This document shows positions 27,901-33,016 of a stretch of 64,000 nucleotides of DNA, piece after piece; within the stretch, counting starts at the first letter, position 1; every line of letters begins with the position of its first letter. The position numbers and the translations under genes are program-made. This stretch comes from Bradyrhizobium diversitatis (GTDB lineage Bacteria > Pseudomonadota > Alphaproteobacteria > Rhizobiales > Xanthobacteraceae), in NCBI RefSeq assembly GCF_016031635.1, contig NZ_JACEGD010000019.1, forward strand, positions 214,547 to 278,546, read 5' to 3'. Below the pieces are notes generated by a model, which did not search any database, had not been told where the DNA came from, and saw only the letters and a list, made by a program, of their open reading frames with translations.

Positions 27901-28346
27901 CAATCACGCCGGAGCTGTCGTTCGCGCGGGCCCTGGTGCGGGTGCGCCAGAGCGTGCTCGACGCGCATGGGCGGCAGGAGCTGCCGTTCAGCATCCTGGC
28001 CGACCATCTGGAGCAGGAGGGGATCGATCCGGCCTCGCTGCTCCAGGTCTATTTCACGCTGCAGAATCCACTGCGCCAGCCCCTCGATCTGCCGGATCTC
28101 GCGACAGAATCGATCGGCAACATCGCGCGCGAAGGCCAGCCGGTGCTGCCGATCGACCAGACCCGGCTGTCGCTGATGCTCAAGGAGCGGCCGACCGGCA
28201 TCACCGGCTCATGCAACTACAAGCGCGAGTTGCTCGAGGGCCGAATGGTCGGCGAGTGGATGGAGGATCTCGTCGCGCTGCTGACGGCGGCCGTCGCGCA
28301 GCCCAACACGCCGCTCGGCCGGTTACTCGCTCGCAGGGCAGCATGA
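21903..28346 (+). CDS. Nonribosomal peptide synthetase, A-PCP-C-A-PCP-C (2147 aa)
   Basis: Domain order: acyl-CoA-synthetase-like adenylation domain A1 (about 20-510; LLTSGTAARPK, PLFHAHG, YGMTEAAS, FRTGDLGYLD), carrier PCP1 with Ser570 (LGADSL), condensation C1 (625-1055; HHLVTDG, residues 759-765), A2 (1085-1595; YTSGSSGAPKG, NAYGASE, YRTGDLARR, HGKIDR), PCP2 with Ser1640 (GGHSL), and a terminal C2 (1695-2147; HHAIVDG, 1841-1847). There is no thioesterase, reductase or epimerase. A1 probably loads a carboxylic acid. In A2 the Asp of the FDxSVW motif is Val1284 (FVISVWQ). Start ATG 21903 follows AAAAGGGA. A phosphopantetheinyl transferase lies downstream. Product unknown. Confidence 0.93.
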   Translation: MALSDIASGADEGSAGATAETKIFAHISDLLEFYARRTPAAPALLAPGRPVLTYRALGDRTQDLIGTLRGLGIAPADRIAVALPRGADSALALIAVASAAVCIPVSPDLTADELQRYFSELKLAALVTRADMNSASRDVARALDIAVIDFVPGLEDDLGGCAFIGPSVGPASTSGPSRGDDDAFILLTSGTAARPKMVPLTHRNVCLSAHNAGHVLSLTSRDRLLNVLPLFHAHGLISGLLTALAAGSSVICTDGFDSSSFFGWMRELQPTWYTAVPTIHRALLTAAEANPDRARSSSLRVIRSASASLAPAILRGLEATFGVPVLETYGMTEAASQIAANPFELRKVGSVGRAAGPEIAIMDETGRTLASGARGEIMLRGPNMSRGYYNDEAATRAAFRNGWFRTGDLGYLDADGYLFIVGRIKDVINRGGQKISPLEVEEVLLGHPAVLEAGVFAVPHSKLGENVAAVVVLRPNSEATSDQLRKFARKRLAAYKVPSLIRSVAALPKGASGKVKRGALAGLIAAVDGRDETRLPRNAMETQLAEIWAGLLELPQLGADQDVFALGADSLAVTQMRSRLRERFNVEFSFEDIFDCTTVVALAARIETAASRREAALPAWRPAAGADAPLSFQQQRMYVLSRLDPTRYNYNVVEVALLDGPVDGAALSASLTAICTRHEALRTIFIERRGEPVQLVLSSPPQFARVKLKPCPAGKRLAVVRREALKLAQHPFDLAHEPPLKVTLLSFDGNSHALLVNVHHLVTDGWSQRLFWEELAVHYAAARKKHPAALPPPAFQYRDFALWQQSWAQTPAAKEQLDYWRAQLNGVTTLPLRTDRPRPEVWSGHGARHYLEFSKSLSGDLRALSQSQGVTPFMTLLAAFQCLLFRHTSHEDVATGSLIANRNQIESERLIGLFANTLILRNDFSGDPSFGEMLRRVRQVTLDAYRNQDLPIEEVLRTLQIARRSDGNPLFRIMFILQNASIEAARFPGLSARRLEIDPKVARFDITLELVEADGRFSGFFEYATDLFDAATIAGMAAQFRTLLKAVIANPEQRISRLPLLTEAERRLLLAKGRGAPANFTTRGNLSERFARQARKTPNAIAVSDGRTSLSYRELAHRSLAAARWLAREGIGAESVVALLAERGPDLLTAMIAVQRVGAAFLNLDPDQPTAQLTTILGSSCARVLLIGRAQSAMVEALLEPLVERMQVAALEDAIASGVTKPARAAPRAASSLAYLVYTSGSSGAPKGVMIEQRGLSNHLASLISELDLSAGDVIAQTAPQSFVISVWQFLAGPMVGARVHVVGNAIARDPTLLAREIEREGITVLEIVPSLLRVILDRLEEVPVLRAFSRLRLLISTGEPLPVELCHAWFARCPKVPLINAYGASECSDDVSLHRLTKAPAVATGNVPVGAPLPNTQLYVLDANLQPQPIGVTGELCIGGAGVGRFYVNDPAQSRQRFLPDPFSRQQGSRLYRTGDLARRRADGTIECLGRADHQVKIRGHRIELKEIENALAEHRSVRAGIVEPRREASGDIRLIAHIVAKPGSRSSASELREFLKARLSVHAIPSAFLFLDQVPLNAHGKIDRSALLASAPPETSGPDAAVPARRFTEKVLSDIWVDLLKLESIGVTDNFFDLGGHSLLAGQAMARVARALGVSLPIKTIFEAPTIEELARRVDEAVAAKPHKPAASMPRLAASGPPALSIAQDQMLRIERNLPELPLFNLPFAFRLEGPLDPAALAKAIDDVVRRHESLRTAFTWNGEEPESRIVAPRALGPVMTVETIGDGQPHNNKRRRALELRKIDLLIEQETYTPIDTTRAPLLRARLLRLHDDDHVLLLTLHHAIVDGWSIGVLFEELSSRYAALAGYPSVPLPKPPAPYSAVARWQRWWCDTDAARRQASDWTENLRGAGPVFDGEARPGASTGHHPVSLERDLVGRLTALAGRHNCTLFMCLLTGLKGMLLARTGRTDIAVATAMANRAQPDTDRIIGPFENTVIVRTTITPELSFARALVRVRQSVLDAHGRQELPFSILADHLEQEGIDPASLLQVYFTLQNPLRQPLDLPDLATESIGNIAREGQPVLPIDQTRLSLMLKERPTGITGSCNYKRELLEGRMVGEWMEDLVALLTAAVAQPNTPLGRLLARRAA

Positions 28347-28485
28347 GCGGGTTACGTCGCGGACGAGTACGGATTCACGTGCGAAGGCTGTGAATGATCA
28401 AGTTGCGTCTTGATTATTTGGCGTCGCCGCGCAAGATTATTCCCGCGCTTCGATTTGGACGATTGTTTTCAACCGGGGGAATATT

Positions 28486-28656
28486 ATGGGTTTCGTCAAA
28501 TTTACCAAGGGCACCTCGTTGAGCGACAAGGATCGCAAGGCCCTCCAGAAGCTGCTGACCAACGAGAAAAAGAAGCTGCAATCCGCGCTGAAGGACGTCG
28601 ACGCCAGCCTTTCGATGCTGGGCGGATCGAAGAAGACCAAGAAGAAAAAGAAGTAG
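28486..28656 (+). CDS. Lys-rich small protein in the NRPS cluster (56 aa)
   Basis: ATG at 28486 after a strong ribosome site (CCGGGGGA). The protein reads MGFVKFTKGTSLSDKDRKAL, then a helical segment of about 25 residues with Lys/Glu/Leu spacing (LTNEKKKLQSALKDVDASL), and ends in a run of Lys and Thr (KKTKKKKK). It is not an MbtH protein; it lacks the conserved Trp and Gly pattern. It could bind nucleic acid or acidic protein, or be a structural helper of the synthetase, but this is a guess. Its place between the NRPS and the carrier-activating enzyme, with its own ribosome site, argues that it is a real gene. Confidence 0.65.
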   Translation: MGFVKFTKGTSLSDKDRKALQKLLTNEKKKLQSALKDVDASLSMLGGSKKTKKKKK

Positions 28657-28699
28657 AATTCGCCGGCCGGGAGGCCGCAGCAATCTCCAGACTTCAACG

Positions 28700-28776
28700 T
28701 TCGAGCTTCAGTTCTCGGACTTTGGATTTCAGTCTTTGACTTTCGGCCTTTAATTTTCGGCCTTTGGTTTTCGGTC
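28700..28776. repeat. Degenerate tandem tract of TTTCGGCCTTT-like units
   Basis: About 77 bases made of imperfect repeats around TTTCGGCCTTT, TTTTCGGCCTTT, CTTTGGTTTTCGG and CAGTCTTTGACTTTCGG. The tract is T-rich on this strand and out of keeping with the genome. It lies in the 300 bases between the small gene and the phosphopantetheinyl transferase, where I find no other gene. It may be slippage-born, or a recombination scar. Confidence 0.7.
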
Positions 28777-28861
28777 GTGGGCCGCTCGCTGATCGAGTTG
28801 GGGTCTCGCACAAGCTTGCGCCTGTAAACCGGCCTGCAAATCGACAAGAATTCGCCTGGGT

Positions 28862-28880
28862 GGACCGTTAGGAACGGTCC
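28862..28880. repeat. Perfect 8-bp hairpin before the PPTase gene
   Basis: GGACCGTT at 28862-28869 and AACGGTCC at 28873-28880 with loop AGG form a perfect hairpin about 78 bases upstream of the phosphopantetheinyl transferase start. The T content after it is weak (TCTTGG), so it is either a poor terminator or a site in the leader. Confidence 0.55.
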
Positions 28881-28957
28881 TCTTGGTGATTCTTGCGCAG
28901 TTGAATCTTCCGTCAGGACCGGGGATTTGGCCTCGCCTGACGTCATGGGCCCAAGTG

Positions 28958-29689
28958 ATGGCGGACGACAGAATTGAACTCTTTGTCGGGCTGATCGAGA
29001 CCATTGACAGGCCGGGCGCGGTCGAGGCGTGCCGGCGTCTGCTCTCGGTCGACGAACGAGCCCGGGCCGATCGCTTCATGTTCGAGCGGCACCGGCGGCA
29101 ATACATCTTCGCACACGCCATGTTGCGCCTCGCACTATCGCAGGTCGCGCGCAACGTCGCGCCCTCCGACTGGTCCTTTGCCGCGGGCCGCTATGGGCGG
29201 CCGTTTGTCGCAGCGCCGGTCAGCTCGACCCCGCTGCATTTCAGCCTGTCGCATGCCGACGGATGCGTCGCCTGCGTGGTGTCGCGGCATGAGGCCGTCG
29301 GGGTCGACGTCGAAACCGTGTCACGGCGCGTCGCCCCGCTGTCCACCGCGCTCCGCTTCTTTGCGCCGGAGGAAGTCGAAACGCTGCGCGGGCTACCCGA
29401 GCCCGCGGCCATCGAGCGCTTCTTCGACTATTGGACGCTCAAGGAGGCCTATCTGAAGGCCAGAGGCTTTGGACTCAATTTGCCGCTCGACGCCTTCGCG
29501 ATGCAGGTGTCGAGCAAGGCCATCGAGATCAGCTTCAAGCCCGACATCGCCGACGATCCGGACGGCTGGCGCTTCTCGCTGTGCTCGCCATCGCCCTCGC
29601 ATCGCCTCGCGATCGCCGACGGCTCCCGTGCGGACGGCGGCCTTCCCATCAGCCACCATGCCTGGCCGCTCCAGCAAGCGGCTGAATGA
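28958..29689 (+). CDS. 4'-phosphopantetheinyl transferase, Sfp type (243 aa)
   Basis: Transfers phosphopantetheine from CoA to the carrier domains of the NRPS, turning them from apo to holo form. The two Mg/CoA motifs are complete: GVDVE at residues 115-119 and WTLKEAYLK at 159-167. RPFV and FSLSHADGCVACVVS are the usual CoA-contact segments. The ATG at 28958 is chosen over the upstream TTG at 28883 because the extension contains no conserved residues. The stop overlaps the next start as ATGA, so the LLM enzyme is co-translated. The substrate is inferred from adjacency to Ser570 and Ser1640 of the synthetase. Confidence 0.92.
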   Translation: MADDRIELFVGLIETIDRPGAVEACRRLLSVDERARADRFMFERHRRQYIFAHAMLRLALSQVARNVAPSDWSFAAGRYGRPFVAAPVSSTPLHFSLSHADGCVACVVSRHEAVGVDVETVSRRVAPLSTALRFFAPEEVETLRGLPEPAAIERFFDYWTLKEAYLKARGFGLNLPLDAFAMQVSSKAIEISFKPDIADDPDGWRFSLCSPSPSHRLAIADGSRADGGLPISHHAWPLQQAAE

Positions 29690-30666
29690 TGCCGCCGCGG
29701 CTGCGCGTCTTTCCGGCGATTTCACGCAACCGCGATCCCAAGGCCTATGTCGGCGAGCAGATGCGGGTGGCCGGGTTCGCCGACCGCAACGGCTTCGAAG
29801 GCATCCTGCTGTTCGAAGGCAATGACGTGTTCGTCGAGCCCTGGGCGATGGCCCAGCACATCATGGCAGAGACGACGCGGAGTTCGCCGCTGATCGCCGT
29901 CAATCCGCTCTACATGCACCCGTTCACGGCCGCGAAATTCGTTTCGTCCTTCGCGCAGCTCTACGGCCGCAAGGTCTACCTCAACATGATCACGGGGACG
30001 GCGGTCAGCGACTTGCAGGGACTGGGCGACGACCAGTCGCATGCCGATCGTTACGTTCGGCTCGGCGAATACGTCGCGCTGATGCGCCAGTTGCTGGCAA
30101 GCCCGCGACCTGTGAACTTCGCGGGCCGGTTCTACCGCGCCAGCAATCTGCAACTTCGTCCGCGCCTGCCCGCGGAGCTGATGCCGGAGTTCCTGATCGC
30201 CGGCCAATCCGAGGCGGCCCAGCGCGTCGCGGAGGAGACCGGCTGCATCAAGATGCAGATGCTGCCGCCCGACCTCGATCGCGGGCTCGACGCAGCAGGC
30301 ATGAGCTTTGGAATTTTCGCGCGCGCGGACCGCGACGAGGCCCGGCTGGCCGCAACGGCGCGCTTCCGCGACAATCAAGATGATCGCGAGCTGCTCGCGC
30401 TCACGGTGGAGAACAGCGACTCCGTGTGGAAGCGCCGGCTCCATGAGGGGCAAAGCGGCGAACTTCAGGACAACGGCTACTGGCTGCTGCCGTTCCTGAC
30501 CTTCCAGGCCGACTGCCCCTATCTCGTCGGCAGCTACGAAGAGATCGGCGCGAAGCTGAAGCAGTTTTCGGCGAAAGGCCTGACCACGATCATGCTCGAC
30601 ATGGTCGCCGACGAGTCCGAGATGCAGCACGTCCGCAAGGCGCTCGCGGCGAGCGGGATGTTTTGA
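29686..30666 (+). CDS. LLM class flavin-dependent monooxygenase (326 aa)
   Basis: A luciferase-like monooxygenase (alkanesulfonate-monooxygenase-like) that would use FMNH2 and O2. Its TIM-barrel pattern shows in GFADRNGFEGILLFEG, LIAVNPLYMHPFTAAKF, KVYLNMITGTAVSDLQ and EFLIAGQSEAAQRVAEE. Members of this family occur as tailoring oxidases in NRPS clusters, where they hydroxylate a carrier-bound or free product. The ATG overlaps the PPTase stop, making this the last gene of the NRPS, small protein, PPTase, LLM group. No dedicated flavin reductase is near. Family is solid; the reaction is inferred. Confidence 0.85.
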   Translation: MMPPRLRVFPAISRNRDPKAYVGEQMRVAGFADRNGFEGILLFEGNDVFVEPWAMAQHIMAETTRSSPLIAVNPLYMHPFTAAKFVSSFAQLYGRKVYLNMITGTAVSDLQGLGDDQSHADRYVRLGEYVALMRQLLASPRPVNFAGRFYRASNLQLRPRLPAELMPEFLIAGQSEAAQRVAEETGCIKMQMLPPDLDRGLDAAGMSFGIFARADRDEARLAATARFRDNQDDRELLALTVENSDSVWKRRLHEGQSGELQDNGYWLLPFLTFQADCPYLVGSYEEIGAKLKQFSAKGLTTIMLDMVADESEMQHVRKALAASGMF

Positions 30667-30668
30667 AG

Positions 30669-30907
30669 CCTTCTCCCTCTCACGCGAGCGGCAATCGCAT
30701 ATGAGGAAACGCGGCAGGAAACTCGCTTGCGGCCATCCTTCGAGACGCCCGCCTCCGGCGGGCCCTCAGGATGAGGGCGCATTTTGCGGCGAGATATCAG
30801 ACCCTCATGGTGAGGAGCCCGCCAAAGCGGGCGTCTCGAACCATGCAGGCCCGGCCGGCACCCCCACTGTCATATGCGATAGCCCTGCTCGCTTGCGGGG
30901 AGAGGCG
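30669..30907. repeat. Nested palindromic repeats: a type A unit inside a second palindrome
   Basis: The inner double unit (30731-30848) has GGCCATCCTTCGAGACGCCC and CCCTCAGGATGAGGG and an inverted return GCCCGCCAAAGCGGGCGTCTCG. It is enclosed by another inverted pair: GCAATCGCATATGA (30691-30704) matches TCATATGCGATAGC (30870-30883) at 13 of 14 positions, and the outer ends are CTCCCTCTC-like and GGGGAGAGG-like. The arrangement suggests one mobile palindrome inserted into another. It separates the NRPS cluster from a convergent deacetylase-type gene. Confidence 0.78.
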
Positions 30908-30916
30908 AAAGAGACC

Positions 30917-31942
30917 TCACCTTGCTTCTTCGAATCCTGCCAGCACCGAGGTCAGGTTCGCGCCGAGGATATCCGAGAGATAACCGCCCTCCTGCACGAA
31001 CACGGTCGGCAGGCCCATTTTCGCGATGGCCTGGCCGATGCGGCGGAAGCCGGGCGTGGTGACGGCCAATCCCTTCAGTGGATCGTGCTCGGAGGCATCG
31101 AGACCGAGCGCGATGACGAGGGCGCCCGGCGCAAACGACTCGATCGCCTTGCGCGCGAGGTCCAGCGCCTGGATGTAGCCGTCATCGCCGGTGCCGATGG
31201 CCAGCGGAATGTTGAGATTGGTGCCGAGACCGGGGCCTTCGCCGCGCTCATGCGCATAACCCCACACGAAGGGGTAATAGGCGGTCGGATCGGCATGGAT
31301 CGAGATCGTGTAGACGTCGGGCCGGGCATAAAAGATGCCTTGCGTGCCGTTGCCGTGATGAACGTCGACGTCGAGGATCACGACGCGCTCGTGCTTGAGC
31401 CGCAGATGCGCGGCGGCGATCGCGCTGTTGTTGAGAAAGCAGAAGCCGCCGGCCATGTCGCGATAGGCGTGATGGCCGGGCGGACGGCACAGCGCGTAGG
31501 TCGCGTCCTCGCCGTCCATCACCATCTGCGCGGCGGTGACTGCGACATCGGTCGCGGCACAGGCGGCCGCCCATGTGCCCGGCCCGATCGGCGCCGCGGT
31601 GTCGGCAGTGTGCCAGCCGAGCTTGCCGACGATGTGGGTGGGATAGGTTGCGGCATGGCGCACCGGATGGATGTTGCCGATCATCTCCGGACCGGAATCG
31701 CCGAGCGCCGTCCAGGCGTCCCAGGCTTCGCTCAGGAACGACAGATATTCCGGACTGTGAATGCGCGCGCGCGGCCCCTGCCCGAACCTGGTCGGCTCGA
31801 CCAGTTGATGCTTTCCGTCCTTCAATCCCTTGAGCAGGCGGTCGGCACGCTCGGGCTGCTCGGTGGTGCGCTTGACGACACCGCGAACCAGGAAGAATTG
31901 CGGATCGTGGCTGCGGTGCAGTTCGGTATGGACGGCTTTCAC
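30917..31942 (-). CDS. Acetylpolyamine amidohydrolase/histone-deacetylase-like protein (341 aa)
   Basis: A class II HDAC-fold zinc hydrolase. Catalytic His157-His158 lie in RPPGHHAY, zinc ligands Asp193 and His195 in DVDVHHGNG, a third ligand in ALGLDASEHDPL, and the VQEGGYL motif with the active-site Gly/Tyr is intact. Bacterial members remove acetyl groups from polyamines or similar small amides. Nearby genes for gamma-glutamyl and amine metabolism fit that role, but they are not in the same operon. Normal length, no signal peptide, so cytoplasmic. Acetylpolyamine as substrate is inferred from the family. Confidence 0.9.
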   Translation of the reverse strand: MKAVHTELHRSHDPQFFLVRGVVKRTTEQPERADRLLKGLKDGKHQLVEPTRFGQGPRARIHSPEYLSFLSEAWDAWTALGDSGPEMIGNIHPVRHAATYPTHIVGKLGWHTADTAAPIGPGTWAAACAATDVAVTAAQMVMDGEDATYALCRPPGHHAYRDMAGGFCFLNNSAIAAAHLRLKHERVVILDVDVHHGNGTQGIFYARPDVYTISIHADPTAYYPFVWGYAHERGEGPGLGTNLNIPLAIGTGDDGYIQALDLARKAIESFAPGALVIALGLDASEHDPLKGLAVTTPGFRRIGQAIAKMGLPTVFVQEGGYLSDILGANLTSVLAGFEEAR

Positions 31943-32074
31943 TCAAACACTCCGTGGTCGCATGCTCTTGAGGGGTGCCACAGATGTCTTGATGCCTGCG
32001 ACCGCCCGATGCAAGCAAGAAGAATGCCGCACCCATCACGCGGCTCTGCGCCGGAAGCAGATCGCCCGTGACGC

Positions 32075-33016
32075 TCAGCAACGCCCGCGCTGGAGGCAGT
32101 GCTCGCGCCCCTGCTGGTCGGTGCGGAAGGACTCGATGTAACCACCCTGGCGCTGGGTGACAAAGACGGTCTTGCCGTCGCTGCCGCCGAAGGCGAGGTT
32201 GGTCGGCTCCTTGCCCTTCAGCGCGATCTCCCGCTCGACGGCGCCACTGGGCTTCATCAGCGCGATCGTGCCCTTGAGAATGCGCGCGACATAGAGACGG
32301 CCGGCAACGTCGGTGCGCAGACCGTCGACGGTGTCGGGCTGAAACGACTTGACGAGTTTTGCAGCCGTCAGCTCGTTGCCGCTGATCGCATAGGACCAGA
32401 TCTGACCGCTGCTGGATTCGCCGACATAGAGCGTCTTGCCGTCCGGACTGAGATCGATGCCGTTGGTGGTGCCCATCGCGCGCGGCGCAGCCATGACCTG
32501 GCCCTGCACCGTGCCGTCGGCTCCCTTCGCGATGCGCCAGACGTATCCTTCGCGGCCCTTCCAGTTCGGATCGCTCGCATAGATCGTGCCGTCGCGGGCG
32601 ATGGTGATGTCGTTGGGCTGGTTCATCTCCTCGGAGTGAAACCAGACGGCCGGTTTGGTCGCGCCCTTCGGGATCGCGAAGATATTGTGCTTCTTGTAGT
32701 CGGCAACGAACATGGTGCCGTTCCGATCGAAGCGGATGGCGTTGCCGACACTGCCTTCGGGGAGCACCGTGAACGGCTCCGACGCCGCGCGGCCGGCCGG
32801 CAGCCTGCCGATGGTGCCGGGCTTGCCGAGATTGACCACGAAGAGGTTGCCGTCGATGTCGGCGGCGGGCCCTTCGATGCCGAACGTGTATTCTCCCGCA
32901 GGCGTCACCTGCACGCTTTCGAACAGCCTGGTCTCGGCCCGGGCGGACGCGGTCGCAATGACGAGAACAACGCTACCGCACAGGCACCAGAAATTCCTGC
33001 CGGATGTAATAGCCAT
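32075..33016 (-). CDS. SMP-30/gluconolactonase-like beta-propeller, exported (313 aa)
   Basis: A six-bladed propeller of the SMP-30/LRE family with an N-terminal signal (CGSVVLVIATASARA). Blade motifs repeat: GIEGPAADIDGNLFVVN, AIRFDRNGTMFVADY, NDITIARDGTIYASDP, GIDLSPDGKTLYVGES and DTVDGLRTDVAGRLYVA. The Asn and Asp residues that bind the divalent metal at the propeller axis are in NDI and DGL. Predicted periplasmic lactonase or sugar-acid hydrolase. The start lies inside the end of the upstream dehydrogenase gene (44-base overlap), so the two form an operon. A lactonase following a sugar dehydrogenase is logical: oxidation, then ring opening. Confidence 0.85.
   Translation of the reverse strand: MAITSGRNFWCLCGSVVLVIATASARAETRLFESVQVTPAGEYTFGIEGPAADIDGNLFVVNLGKPGTIGRLPAGRAASEPFTVLPEGSVGNAIRFDRNGTMFVADYKKHNIFAIPKGATKPAVWFHSEEMNQPNDITIARDGTIYASDPNWKGREGYVWRIAKGADGTVQGQVMAAPRAMGTTNGIDLSPDGKTLYVGESSSGQIWSYAISGNELTAAKLVKSFQPDTVDGLRTDVAGRLYVARILKGTIALMKPSGAVEREIALKGKEPTNLAFGGSDGKTVFVTQRQGGYIESFRTDQQGREHCLQRGRC

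Noticed and set aside
28486..28656. MbtH-like helper of the NRPS
   Set aside because: The small protein lacks the conserved Trp and the N-x-E-x-Q-x-S-x-W pattern of MbtH proteins.
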